Assembly (NCBI RefSeq): GCF_000523235.1 | Contig: NZ_CP006850.1 | Location: 7,068,001-7,132,000, forward strand | Length of the DNA: 64,000 nucleotides | DNA from: Nocardia nova SH22a | Lineage (GTDB): Bacteria; Actinomycetota; Actinomycetes; Mycobacteriales; Mycobacteriaceae | Direction of reading: 5' to 3' | Part shown: positions 9,174 to 17,567 of the stretch, piece after piece | Numbering within the stretch: position 1 is the stretch's first letter | Layout: each line of letters opens with the position of its first letter | Notes under the pieces: generated by a model | What the model was told of the DNA's origin: nothing | The model's database searches: none | Seen by the model: the letters and a program-made list of their open reading frames with translations, nothing else | Made by a program: the position numbers and the translations under genes

Positions 9174-9785
9174 ATGTCCGCTCTTGTCGTTGTCGCCCAT
9201 CCCGACCCCGAATCGCTCACCCACGGCGTCGGGCAGCAGATTTCCCGATCGCTCACCGGCGACGGCGTGGAGAATCGGGTCGCCGATCTGCACGCCGAGC
9301 AGTTCGATCCGCGATTCACCCTCGCCGATCGGCGGCGATATCAGGGAAACGGGCCCATCCCGGCCGACGTCGCCGCCGAACAGGAACGCCTGGACGGCGT
9401 CGACGACATCGTGCTCGTATTCCCCGTCTACTGGTGGTCGATGCCCGCACTACTGAAGGGCTGGATCGACCGAGTCTTCGTCAACGGGTGGGCATTCGAC
9501 GACCACAGCACCCCTCTCGTCGGCAAACTCGGCCACAAGACGATCCATCTCGTGCTGCTGGCGGGCGACGACGCCGACAGCTTCCGGCGGCACGGATACG
9601 ACACCGCGATCACCACGCAGATCGAGACCGGCGTGCTCGGATACTGCGGCGCGCGAACCGGAATCACCGCTGTCGTACACGAATCCGAGAGTCGATCATC
9701 CGCGAGCATCGAGCAGGAAGTGAGCGCGGTGGCGGCATCGGTCGCGGACGAGGTGCGAAGGACACGACGACCGATCGGGGTGTGA
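9174..9785 (+). CDS. NAD(P)H:quinone oxidoreductase, flavodoxin-like fold
   Basis: 203 residues of the NQO1/MdaB type (Flavodoxin_2). The N-terminal VVVAHPDPESLTHG is the flavin phosphate loop, and the isoalloxazine-binding FPVYWWSMPALLKGWIDRV is strongly conserved in this family. It likely transfers two electrons from NAD(P)H to quinones or related electrophiles in the cytoplasm. It is expressed from the operator region shared with the divergent TetR gene. The substrate is not predictable. Confidence 0.9.
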   Translation: MSALVVVAHPDPESLTHGVGQQISRSLTGDGVENRVADLHAEQFDPRFTLADRRRYQGNGPIPADVAAEQERLDGVDDIVLVFPVYWWSMPALLKGWIDRVFVNGWAFDDHSTPLVGKLGHKTIHLVLLAGDDADSFRRHGYDTAITTQIETGVLGYCGARTGITAVVHESESRSSASIEQEVSAVAASVADEVRRTRRPIGV

Positions 9786-9796
9786 GTCCGAAGCCG

Positions 9797-9826
9797 AGCG
9801 AGCCCGGCGCGAGTGCCGGGCTCGCT
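9797..9826. terminator. Bidirectional terminator, oxidoreductase/MFS
   Basis: A perfect 12-bp stem (AGCGAGCCCGGC) with a 6-nt loop lies between convergent genes. Confidence 0.85.
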
Positions 9827-9832
9827 GTGCGC

Positions 9833-11095
9833 TCAGGCTTGGTCGGCCACGACCGGTTGCTTCTTCCACTGGAAGGCCGGGTGCAGGAAGACGAAGACCG
9901 CGACCAGCGCGCACAGCCCGGCCGTGACGATCGACGGTATCCGCGGGAACATTCCGTAGATGATGGTTGCGGCCAGCGGGGAAACGATCAGCGTGATCGC
10001 ATTGGACGACGCGAGAAGCCCCGCGGCGCTGCCCTGTTCGTCGGATTCGACCGCGAGTGAGGCCGCTCCGGCGATCCCGGGCATCGCCAGGCCCATCCCG
10101 ATGCCGCCGAAGAAGATGCCGACGAGAATGGTGGCGAGGCCGCCGTCGATGATGATCAGACCGAATCCGAGGGCGGCGATCGCCGCGCCGCCCAGCACGA
10201 AACCGCCCGGCTGCCAGTGCAATACGCGCACCAGCGCGCCCTGACTCACCACCAGTCCGACCCCGGCGAGCAGCAGCGCGGTCCCGGCCACCAGAGCCGT
10301 CTTCTCCGGGCCGTAGCCGAGCCGATCCTGCACGATGAAGCCGATGAGGACGTCGAAGAAGCCGAGCGCCGTGTACAGACCGAAGGTCGCGACGAAGAAC
10401 GGCCAGACCCGCTCGTCGACGATGCTCAGGCGGCGCGGCTTCACGGGCTCGGCCTCGGGCTCATGAGGCGGAAGTGTCAGCGCGAGAAAGGCGAGCGTGC
10501 AGCCGAGCAGGACCGGAACGGCCCACAGCACGACCACCAGCGACAACCCGCCCAGCAGACCGCCGAGGGCGGGCCCGGCCACCATGGCCAGTCCACCGGC
10601 GACACCGACCGCCGCCATTCCCTTCACCCGCTCCGCGGGATCGGTGGTCACCGACGCGACGTATGCCTGGGCGGTGGGCGCGACCGCGGCATCGGTGAGC
10701 CCGAACCAGATACCACGGGTGACGAACAGGATCGCGAACACGGCGCCCGCACCGAGCGAACCGGTGATCCCCGCGTTCGCTCCGGCGGCGAAACCCGCCA
10801 TGGCCAGAGCGCCACTGGCCAAGGCGATCACCAGAACCGTCTTGGTACCGACGCGCTGCGAGAGCCGCCCCCAGGCGGGCCCCGCCACCGCGACACACAG
10901 CGCCGCAGCCGAAACGATCGCTCCCATCTGCCATTCCGGTATCCCGATCTCACGGGAGAGCGGGGCGATGAGCGGCACGACCGCCATGAGCGAGGTGTGC
11001 ATCAGGAACACCGTTGCCACGATGACGATGAGCGATCTCCCCGATGGCCCGGATGCCGCCGCGCTCTCCTCTTGCGCGGTGTCCTGCGAAGTCAT
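9833..11095 (-). CDS. MFS exporter under a predicted iron box
   Basis: 420 residues with about 12 hydrophobic segments and the MFS loop motif GRLSQRVGTKTV after the second helix; this is the 12-TM drug/H+ antiporter type. ATG 11095 is chosen because GGGAGG lies 8 nt upstream; a longer frame to 11131 has no such support. A 16/19 match to the IdeR/DtxR iron box lies 41 bp upstream, so expression should rise when iron is scarce. That makes a role in siderophore or metallophore export likely (inference). It interrupts the conserved order between the thiolase and the Bax-inhibitor gene. Confidence 0.85.
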   Translation of the reverse strand: MTSQDTAQEESAAASGPSGRSLIVIVATVFLMHTSLMAVVPLIAPLSREIGIPEWQMGAIVSAAALCVAVAGPAWGRLSQRVGTKTVLVIALASGALAMAGFAAGANAGITGSLGAGAVFAILFVTRGIWFGLTDAAVAPTAQAYVASVTTDPAERVKGMAAVGVAGGLAMVAGPALGGLLGGLSLVVVLWAVPVLLGCTLAFLALTLPPHEPEAEPVKPRRLSIVDERVWPFFVATFGLYTALGFFDVLIGFIVQDRLGYGPEKTALVAGTALLLAGVGLVVSQGALVRVLHWQPGGFVLGGAAIAALGFGLIIIDGGLATILVGIFFGGIGMGLAMPGIAGAASLAVESDEQGSAAGLLASSNAITLIVSPLAATIIYGMFPRIPSIVTAGLCALVAVFVFLHPAFQWKKQPVVADQA

Positions 11096-11135
11096 AACGT
11101 TCCCTCCCGGTGTCGACGCCCACCCTGTCAAGTTA

Positions 11136-11154
11136 TTAGGTAAGGCTAGCTTAA
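11136..11154 (-). promoter_or_regulatory. IdeR/DtxR iron box upstream of the MFS gene
   Basis: TTAGGTAAGGCTAGCTTAA matches the 19-bp IdeR consensus TTAGGTTAGGCTAACCTAA at 16 positions. It lies 41 bp before the MFS start codon, where Fe(II)-IdeR would block the promoter. Confidence 0.75.
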
Positions 11155-11342
11155 ATCTTCCGGATCACGGCGGTGATGCTAGCGGAAGATCCTCAGCGGC
11201 GCTGCCCCCTCGCCGCAGGAGGACCGGCGCGATTGTGGCTCCGCCACAACGGAATCGACACTCACCACCACTCCCGACCTGCGAACTCCGCTGCCTGAGG
11301 ACCGAATCACGGCGGTGGTGAAGAACATTCGCATACGACGAC

Positions 11343-11379
11343 GAAGCGGGTGGCCGCCGAATCGGCAGCCACCCGCTTC
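11343..11379 (-). terminator. Terminator of the Bax-inhibitor-1 gene
   Basis: 12-bp perfect arms (GAAGCGGGTGGC) enclose a second short stem (GCCGA/TCGGC), beginning 28 bp beyond the stop codon. The rest of 11155-11406 holds only a small TTGTGGC/GCCACAA hairpin (11233-11249). Confidence 0.8.
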
Positions 11380-11406
11380 ACTGCGGCCGGATCATCCGGC
11401 CATGCG

Positions 11407-12261
11407 CTAGTCGTTCTGCAGATAACTCAGCAGACGCAGGATCTCCAGGTACAGCCAGACCAGGGTGACGGTCAGGCCGAGGGCCACGCCCCAGGCGGCC
11501 TTCTCCGGCGCGCCGGCCCGGATGAGCTGGTCGGCGGCGTCGAAGTCCAGCAGGAAGCTGAATGCCGCGATGGCGATGCAGACCAGGCTGAAGATGATCG
11601 CGATGGTGCCGCCGTCGCGCAGGCCGAAGCCGCCGGGGGTGAAGAAGGCGGCGATCAGATTGCCCAGCATCAGCACGATGACGCCGATCATGGCGCCGAC
11701 GAGCATGCGGGTGAAGCGCGGGGTGACCCGGATGGCTCCGGTCTTGTAGACCACGAGCATGCCGAAGAACACGCCGAAGGTGCCCAGCACCGCCTGCGCG
11801 ATCAGGCCGCCGCCACCGACGCCACCGAATTCGACATTGGTGAACATGAACGACAGCGCGCCCAGGAACAGGCCCTCGGCCGCCGCGTAGCTCAGCACGA
11901 TGGCCTTGTTGTCCTGCTTGCGGCCGAAGGTCGCGACCATGACCAGCACGAAGCCGACCAGACCACCGACGATCACGAACAGCGGCGCCAGCGAATGATT
12001 GGCCGCCGTGGCGCCGTAGGCGATGATCGCCGCCACGGTGACCACACCGAGGGTGATACCGGTCTTGGTGACGACATCATCGATGGTCATCGGCCGGGTG
12101 GCCGGGGCCTCCTGATATCCCTGCTGGACGCCATAGGGATTCTGCTGCTGGCCGTACTGCGCGAACTGCCCGGCGCCCGCAGCCGCCGAACCGAATCCCG
12201 CGTATCCGCCGCCTTGTTGTTTCGGCAAATTTTTGAAGATCGGGTTGCTTGTGGTGCGCAC
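11407..12261 (-). CDS. Bax inhibitor-1/YccA-family membrane protein
   Basis: 284 residues. A Gly/Gln/Tyr-rich cytoplasmic N-terminus (about 60 residues, FGSAAAGAGQFAQYGQQQN) is followed by seven hydrophobic segments. The family of pH-sensitive leak channels/UPF0005 is recognised by the ATFGRKQDNKAIVLSYAAAEG and LNQL-type C-terminal (LLDFDAADQLI...WLYLEILRLLSYLQND) regions. The N-terminus MRTTSNPIFKNLPKQQGG closely resembles Rv1072 as recalled, supporting synteny. The physiological role in bacteria is unsettled. Confidence 0.88.
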   Translation of the reverse strand: MRTTSNPIFKNLPKQQGGGYAGFGSAAAGAGQFAQYGQQQNPYGVQQGYQEAPATRPMTIDDVVTKTGITLGVVTVAAIIAYGATAANHSLAPLFVIVGGLVGFVLVMVATFGRKQDNKAIVLSYAAAEGLFLGALSFMFTNVEFGGVGGGGLIAQAVLGTFGVFFGMLVVYKTGAIRVTPRFTRMLVGAMIGVIVLMLGNLIAAFFTPGGFGLRDGGTIAIIFSLVCIAIAAFSFLLDFDAADQLIRAGAPEKAAWGVALGLTVTLVWLYLEILRLLSYLQND

Positions 12262-12392
12262 CGTTCCCGTGCCTTTCCGAAGTAGCGGTCCACGACCGTC
12301 GTGTCCGTGTCTGAGTATCCAACGTTCCGGCCCGGGAGCAAGTTCCCGAACCGGACAAAGAATCGGACATATCAGACTCTACTGTCCGTAAT

Positions 12393-13544
12393 CTACTCCT
12401 GCCGGGCGCTGCGCAGCCCACACACCGACCTGGTCACGGTGAATTTGCGATTACGTCCCACGACATCGGTCGCACCGACCAGACGGTCCATGACCCCGCG
12501 ATAGTTCAGATGGGTGTTGTAGACCGTCCACAGTTCACCACCCGGCCGCAGCACCCGCCCGGTCTCGGAGAACATCTTGATCGCCGAGCCGGTGTGCACC
12601 GCCGCGCCGACATGGAAAGGGGGGTTGCACAGCACCAGATCCGAACTGCGATCACCGACCGCGGCCATGGCATCGTCGCGAACCACCGTGACCCGGTCGG
12701 CGACACCGTTGGCGGCGGCGGTGGCGCGCGCCGAGGCCACCGCCGCGGCCGACTGATCGGTGCCGATCACCGTGATGTGCGGGCGGGCCTTGGCCAGCGC
12801 GGTGGCCAGAATGCCGGTGCCGCAACCGAGATCGATGGCCTCGCGGGCGTCGGGCTTCATCCGGTCCAGGTGGTCGAGCAGGAACCGGGTGCCGATGTCC
12901 AGGCGCGGGCCGGAGAACGCGGCGCCGTGCGCGACCACCTCCAGGTCGAGTTCGCCGAGTCGTTCGCGCACCGGAAAACGCTGTGTACCGGGCGATATCG
13001 GCCCGGTCGCGGTGATGGTCCGGGATTTCTGCCTGCCACGGCTGGCCTGGACGCCGGAAAAGTATTCGGCCAGTACCCCGTTCATCGCGGGAGTCAGATA
13101 CTTGTCGCGCGCACCGGCGACGACGGTCACGCCCGGATCGGCGTATCGCGCGATGGCTTCGGCGATTTCGGCCAGTCCCGGCAGCATGCGCGGCAGCCGC
13201 AGCAGCACCACGGTGACACCGTCGAGCAACTCGGGGCCCAGTTCGAACGCGCGATAGCGGTCCGACAGCCCGGCGGCGCGGGCATTGTGCGCCAGCGCCT
13301 GTTCACCGGTCAGCAGATCCTGATGAACGCGGATGTCCCGTAGCCCGTGCGCGGTGGCGGCGCCGAGTGTCAGTGCGCCGTAACCGTCATCGATGACCGC
13401 TACCTGCCCGTCTCCCGCCGCCGACAGCAAATCCGCAGCAGTATCGAGAATGAGCCGGTCGGCGGCATCGACGGCATAGAGATTCACCGCCTCCACATCC
13501 GGATATCGCCGCAAGCGGCCCAGCACGTCGTCGACCTCCAGCAT
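12393..13544 (-). CDS. RsmC/RlmG-like class I methyltransferase
   Basis: 383 residues with two tandem methyltransferase-like halves. The N-terminal half is degenerate; the C-terminal half carries SAM motif I (AIDLGCGTGILATALAKA) and the catalytic NPPFHVGA of guanine-N2 rRNA methyltransferases. This two-domain layout is that of RsmC (16S m2G1207) and RlmG (23S m2G1835). The target cannot be decided from sequence. It stands alone, 131 bp upstream of the Bax-inhibitor gene on the same strand. Confidence 0.85.
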   Translation of the reverse strand: MLEVDDVLGRLRRYPDVEAVNLYAVDAADRLILDTAADLLSAAGDGQVAVIDDGYGALTLGAATAHGLRDIRVHQDLLTGEQALAHNARAAGLSDRYRAFELGPELLDGVTVVLLRLPRMLPGLAEIAEAIARYADPGVTVVAGARDKYLTPAMNGVLAEYFSGVQASRGRQKSRTITATGPISPGTQRFPVRERLGELDLEVVAHGAAFSGPRLDIGTRFLLDHLDRMKPDAREAIDLGCGTGILATALAKARPHITVIGTDQSAAAVASARATAAANGVADRVTVVRDDAMAAVGDRSSDLVLCNPPFHVGAAVHTGSAIKMFSETGRVLRPGGELWTVYNTHLNYRGVMDRLVGATDVVGRNRKFTVTRSVCGLRSARQE

Positions 13545-13616
13545 TCCTACAGTGTGCTAGACCGTTGCCGTGTCGTCACCACGACCCCTCGCCCTCTTCG
13601 GCCTACCATCGGCCTC

Positions 13617-14198
13617 ATGCGCATCAGGCTGGCAGCGACCGTGATCGCGGGAATCGCACTGCTGGCGGGTTGCTCGGACGGGAATACGAATCCGGCCGCA
13701 CCCGCGCCGACGATCCGAACGGTCCCACCGACATCCGAGCCCGCCGTCGCACCACCGTCGGGGACGACACCGCAGCAGACCGCGCCCGCACTCGATTCCC
13801 GGCTCACGGTGACCGGTGTGCGCATCGGTCACCATCCGGAATTCGACCGGGTGGTGTACGAGCTGGGCGGCACCGGCGGCCCGCCCGGCTGGCGGGTGCA
13901 GTACACCGATCGGGCCGTCCAGGACGGCAGCGGCAGACTGCTCGAGATCGCGGGTTCCTCGATACTCGAGGTGCAGATCCTGGGGACGGCCTATCCGTGG
14001 GACAGCGGCGTCACCCCCTACGACGGGCCGGATCCCGCGACGGATCCCAGCGCGCCCGCCATCGCCGGGGTGTACGGGACCAACGCCTACGAGGGCACGA
14101 CACAGTCGTTCATCGGCGTGAACGCGGACCGGCCGTCGTTCTCGGTGACCGCGCTGGACAAACCGGTGCGGCTGGTGATCGATATCGCCACCGGCTGA
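13617..14198 (+). CDS. Lipoprotein with AMIN-like domain
   Basis: 193 residues. A lipoprotein signal peptide ends in the lipobox LLAGC (Cys at about residue 19), followed by a Pro/Thr linker (to about 65), then a beta-rich domain starting RLTVTGVRIGHHPEFDRVVYEL and ending VRLVIDIATG, typical of AMIN-like domains. It is anchored on the outer face of the membrane. AMIN domains often bind peptidoglycan or polysaccharide; no enzyme motif is seen. It is divergent from the methyltransferase gene (72 bp). Confidence 0.8.
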   Translation: MRIRLAATVIAGIALLAGCSDGNTNPAAPAPTIRTVPPTSEPAVAPPSGTTPQQTAPALDSRLTVTGVRIGHHPEFDRVVYELGGTGGPPGWRVQYTDRAVQDGSGRLLEIAGSSILEVQILGTAYPWDSGVTPYDGPDPATDPSAPAIAGVYGTNAYEGTTQSFIGVNADRPSFSVTALDKPVRLVIDIATG

Positions 14199-14203
14199 CC
14201 CCA

Positions 14204-14237
14204 TACCACCCGGGGGTAAGCGACCGGTGCGTACACT
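14204..14237 (+). promoter_or_regulatory. CsoR-like operator and -10 box for a leaderless gene
   Basis: TACCACCCGGGGGTA (14204-14218) is a near-perfect palindrome with one mismatched pair and resembles the CsoR/RicR operator core (TACC...GGTA with C/G runs). A TACACT -10 box follows (14232-14237), ending 6 nt before the GTG, so transcript and coding region probably start together. Copper control is inferred from this site plus the downstream DUF6153/DUF305 genes. Confidence 0.5.
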
Positions 14238-14243
14238 GACGGC

Positions 14244-14972
14244 GTGCCCGCAGCGAACCGGTTCCCGTCGATGCCCGGATACATCCGGGCGCTCGGCGTG
14301 CTGACCCTGCTGCTGGGCGTCGCGGTCATGCACACGCTGGTCTTCTCCTCCGGGCACGCCACGGCATCGGCCGGGGCGCCGATCGGCTCGACGGCGGAGT
14401 TCGGAGCGCATCCGGCCATACCGCCGCAACACACCCACAGCGTGCCCGCCGCGCATTCGGCCACACCGCCACAACACCTCCACAACGTGCCCGCCACGCA
14501 TCCGGCCATACCGCCGCAGCAGACCCACGACGTGCCCGCGGCACATTCCGCCGCGCCGTCGCCGCGCGCACCCAACGTGCTCACGGCACATTCGGGGACG
14601 CCACCGGAGAATCTCCACGCACTGCCTGCGGCAATTTCACCTTCATCCGCCGAAGCCATGTTCGCCGAAACCACGCCTGGTGCGCCGAGCGCCTTCGCCG
14701 CGCCGATTGCCGCTGCACCGATCGCCGCCGCATCGGTCTCCCCCGCGCTCGCCGACCCCGGCTGCGCCGGGTGCATGCCACACGGCGGTATGCACGCATG
14801 TGTATTCGTGCTGGTGGCGTTGGCACTGGCACTCGGGCTCACGGTCATCGCCTGGATAGGTTCCGAACGGCTGTCCGGTCCCGGCCGCGGAATGCGGGTG
14901 GGATCACGCCGGGACCGCCCACCGCCGTGGACCGTGCTCTCCCTGGCCGAATTGGCGATTCTGCGGATCTGA
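14244..14972 (+). CDS. DUF6153-type His-rich membrane protein
   Basis: 242 residues. A first membrane segment (about 14-30, ALGVLTLLLGVAVMHTLVFS) leads to a long extracytoplasmic stretch of five 15-residue repeats rich in His and Pro. A Cys/His cluster follows (CAGCMPHGGMHACVF), then a second membrane segment (about 190-210) and a short cytoplasmic tail. The organisation fits the DUF6153 family, which often neighbours DUF305 genes. The His and Cys motifs suggest metal binding, copper being likeliest given the upstream site (inference). Alternative start ATG 14274 would lose the leaderless arrangement. Confidence 0.7.
   Translation: MPAANRFPSMPGYIRALGVLTLLLGVAVMHTLVFSSGHATASAGAPIGSTAEFGAHPAIPPQHTHSVPAAHSATPPQHLHNVPATHPAIPPQQTHDVPAAHSAAPSPRAPNVLTAHSGTPPENLHALPAAISPSSAEAMFAETTPGAPSAFAAPIAAAPIAAASVSPALADPGCAGCMPHGGMHACVFVLVALALALGLTVIAWIGSERLSGPGRGMRVGSRRDRPPPWTVLSLAELAILRI
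14406..14630 (+). repeat. 45-bp repeat (five units) encoding His/Pro-rich 15-mers
   Basis: Units follow the pattern AHPAIPPQHTHSVPA: x-H-x-A-x-P-P-x-x-(T/L)-H-x-V-P-A, with decay in units 4 and 5. The first three keep paired His residues (HTH, HLH, QTH), arranged like metal-binding repeats. Confidence 0.75.
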
Positions 14973-15053
14973 TGGATTCGCCGTATCGGCGCGCCCACGC
15001 GCGGATACGGGCCCGGCGATTCTCACCTACCGCAATTCCCCAGGAGCACAGTC

Positions 15054-15683
15054 ATGTTCACTTCGCGTACCCGAATTCTGGCGGTCACCGCCGTCGCCGC
15101 CACCGCATTGATCGCCGCCGGATGCGGCAGCGACGATTCCGGCGGTTCCGCTGCGCCGTCGTCGAGTTCGGCGATGGCCGATATGCCGGGCATGCAGCAC
15201 GGCAGCACCCCCGCGACCGCCACCCGCACCGATTTCGACGACGCCGATGTCGCCTTCCTGACGATGATGTACCCGCATCACGCGCAGGCGGTCGACATGG
15301 CGAAGATGGTCCCCTCCCGATCACAGAACCAGCAGCTGATCACGCTGGCCGCGAATGTGGAGAAGGCCCAGGCTCCGGAGATGGAGCAGTTCGCGGCGCT
15401 GCTGCACAGTTTCGGCAAGCCCGCGCCCGCGGCCACCATGAATCACCCGATGAACGGTGTGATGACCCAGGATCAAATGACGCAGTTGCAGAACGCCACC
15501 GGAGCCGATTTCGACCGGATGTGGTTGCAGATGATGATCGACCATCACCAGGGCGCGGTGGAGATGGCGAATACCGAACTCGCGAACGGCTCGAATGCCG
15601 AGGCGAAGACATTGGCGCAGAACATCATCACCGCGCAGCAGGCCGAAATACAGCAGATGCGCGGGATGCTCGGACAGGGCTGA
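15054..15683 (+). CDS. DUF305 lipoprotein
   Basis: 209 residues. Lipobox ALIAAGC (Cys near residue 24), a Met/His-containing linker (MADMPGMQHG), then a ferritin-like four-helix DUF305 domain in two repeats, each with the signature MMYPHHAQAVDMAKM and MMIDHHQGAVEMANTE. The paired HHxxAVxM motifs probably bind a metal. DUF305 proteins are commonly linked to copper handling. An AGGAG ribosome binding site precedes the ATG. It lies 81 bp after the DUF6153 gene on the same strand, so both are probably one transcript. Confidence 0.9.
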   Translation: MFTSRTRILAVTAVAATALIAAGCGSDDSGGSAAPSSSSAMADMPGMQHGSTPATATRTDFDDADVAFLTMMYPHHAQAVDMAKMVPSRSQNQQLITLAANVEKAQAPEMEQFAALLHSFGKPAPAATMNHPMNGVMTQDQMTQLQNATGADFDRMWLQMMIDHHQGAVEMANTELANGSNAEAKTLAQNIITAQQAEIQQMRGMLGQG

Positions 15684-15689
15684 GAAGTC

Positions 15690-15723
15690 GGCGCGGGTGT
15701 ACCGGTTCCGGCGCACCCGCGCC
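15690..15723. terminator. Bidirectional terminator after DUF305
   Basis: GGCGCGGGTG (15690-15699) and CACCCGCGCC (15714-15723) form a perfect 10-bp stem between convergent genes. Confidence 0.7.
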
Positions 15724-15726
15724 CGG

Positions 15727-16020
15727 TCAGCTCCCGATGACGGCGTTCATGATGGTGCCCGCACTGGTCGCGACACCACCACCGATCATGGCGCCGGCCA
15801 CCATCTTCGGCGATTCCAGACCGCCGCCGCTCCACTTCTCCCAGGCGAAGCGGCCGCCGCCGTAGGTGATGGCGGTGACGCCCGACAGCAGCACGAACCA
15901 GGTGAAGTAGCGAACCAGCTTCATCAACTTGTCGGCGGCCGGCGGAGTTTCCGGCGTGGGGTTGCCGACCTGAGCCAGCACAGTGGTGTACATATCGTGT
16001 GCGACGAGAACCATGCTCAC
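15727..16020 (-). CDS. Small two-helix membrane protein
   Basis: 97 residues. A short N-terminal region (MVLVAHDMYTTVLAQVGNP) is followed by two hydrophobic segments (VRYFTWFVLLSGVTAITYGG and MVAGAMIGGGVATSAGTIMN) separated by a charged loop with FAWEKW. It loosely recalls TrbC/VirB2-like or holin-sized proteins, but I cannot assign it. GTG 16020 is preferred because GAGAGGAC precedes it; ATG 16014 is also possible. Confidence 0.6.
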   Translation of the reverse strand: MSMVLVAHDMYTTVLAQVGNPTPETPPAADKLMKLVRYFTWFVLLSGVTAITYGGGRFAWEKWSGGGLESPKMVAGAMIGGGVATSAGTIMNAVIGS

Positions 16021-16040
16021 GTTCGTTGTCCTCTCGGATG

Positions 16041-16074
16041 CTGAGGTGATGCCGGTACTGAGGTGATGCCGGTT
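16041..16074. repeat. 17-bp tandem duplication
   Basis: CTGAGGTGATGCCGGT occurs twice in tandem (16041 and 16058) with one separating base, in the 5' region of the small membrane protein gene. The rest of the gap to 16229 shows nothing else. Confidence 0.7.
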
Positions 16075-16229
16075 GGAGCGCAGAGCATGCGCGGCGACTC
16101 GCCTGAAGTGACTCGTCGGCCGACTCTTATTGAACCTCACACCAAGGCTCGCCCGCAGCCGGACACACCACATCCATGAAACCGGCCACCACCTGCGCGT
16201 TCCAGGTCGACTGACCGGTCCGCGCCCGC

Positions 16230-17567
16230 TCAGCGCCGCGATCGGGGCCCCTCCACCGCCGCCGACCGGCCCGGACGAGTGGCGGCGGGGAGGCGATCGG
16301 CGGCCGGATCGGCGGTCCCCACGCCCGGAATACGGCGAGCGGTCAGCAGCCGGAGACTCAGCACCGCCAACCGGCCGTGACTCGCCAGCGCGCGCCTGGA
16401 CAGCGCCAGCGACCACACGGTGCGGGTCCCGCGAACCGGTGGCCGTCCGGCGAACCGGGCGGCGATCCAATCGGCCATCACCGGAACGGCCAGGAACTCC
16501 AGCGGCAGATGGGTACTGAGCCGATCGCGCAGATAGCCGATGTCCGCACCGGCCGCGGTGTAGCGCCGCACCAGCGCGTCGACATCCGCCACCGCGATGA
16601 CCTCGTCGTGCACGCCCTGCACGATCAGCATCGGCATCCGGGGCGCGTGGCGGCCGGGCAGGATGTCATCGATGACCTCGCTCAGTTCCGGACTGCGCAA
16701 CAGACCGGACAATCCGCCCTCGCTGTACCGATCGACATCGCGGCGGGCGAGCCGGGCCAGCAGCGGAAGTGTCGCCGTCCGTTCGGCTTCGGCGAGCAGG
16801 GCCAGATAGCGCGGATGTAATCGCTCGCGCAGCGCGACATCCAGTTTCGGGTAACCGCGCCGCAGGCCCGCGGTGAAAACCATGGCGAAACCGGCGAATA
16901 CGGTGCCGTTCAGCCGGGCGAAGGCCGCGCCGGGATCGCCCACCGGGGAGCCCGCGACCGCTCCGACGATATCGAGTTCGGGCGCATACGATTCCGCCAG
17001 TTCGGCCGCCCACGTGGTGGCCAAGCCGCCGCCGGAATAGCCCCACAGTGCGACCGGCGTGCGTGGATTCAGGCCCAGCGGAACGAAATCCAGCGCCGCC
17101 CGGATCGCGTCGAGGGCCCGGTATCCAGGCTCCCGCGCCACCCCGAAGCGGCCCTCGTTACCGCCGTGATCGGGCACCGACACCACCCAGCCCCGGGCCA
17201 GCGCCGCCATGATCAACGGCAGTTCCAGTTGCGGGATCGCACCCAGCGCGCGGGCTCCGCGGCGCAGTGCGTAGGACGGAAAGCATTGCGGCGCCACGGC
17301 ATCGATCGCGCAGTGGAACGACACCAGCGGGCGGCCGGGCGCGCAGTCGCGGGGCAGCAGCACGGTGGTGACCGCCACCTCCGGAACACCGCTGTGATCG
17401 CGGGTGCGAAACAGCAACTGCCAGGCCGCGACCCGCACCGGGATCGTGCCGAACACCGCCAATTCCACGACCCGGCTGCGTAATACGGCGCCCGGCGGTC
17501 GCTCGGCGAATCCGTCCGGCGCCCGGTGGAACGGGTCGTCGTCGGGCCGGGGCGGCCGGACGCTCAC
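16230..17567 (-). CDS. Secretory-lipase-family alpha/beta hydrolase
   Basis: 445 residues with an alpha/beta hydrolase fold of the fungal/actinomycete secretory lipase type. The nucleophile elbow is LWGYSGGGLAT and the oxyanion region is VVSVPDHGG; a late Asp (VQGVHDEVI) and a His (STHLPLE) complete the triad. It probably hydrolyses acylglycerols or other esters. No clear signal peptide is seen. GTG 17567 overlaps the stop of the upstream lipase gene (GTGA), so translation is coupled. The last 60 residues are Arg/Ala-rich and poorly conserved-looking. Confidence 0.82.
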   Translation of the reverse strand: MSVRPPRPDDDPFHRAPDGFAERPPGAVLRSRVVELAVFGTIPVRVAAWQLLFRTRDHSGVPEVAVTTVLLPRDCAPGRPLVSFHCAIDAVAPQCFPSYALRRGARALGAIPQLELPLIMAALARGWVVSVPDHGGNEGRFGVAREPGYRALDAIRAALDFVPLGLNPRTPVALWGYSGGGLATTWAAELAESYAPELDIVGAVAGSPVGDPGAAFARLNGTVFAGFAMVFTAGLRRGYPKLDVALRERLHPRYLALLAEAERTATLPLLARLARRDVDRYSEGGLSGLLRSPELSEVIDDILPGRHAPRMPMLIVQGVHDEVIAVADVDALVRRYTAAGADIGYLRDRLSTHLPLEFLAVPVMADWIAARFAGRPPVRGTRTVWSLALSRRALASHGRLAVLSLRLLTARRIPGVGTADPAADRLPAATRPGRSAAVEGPRSRR

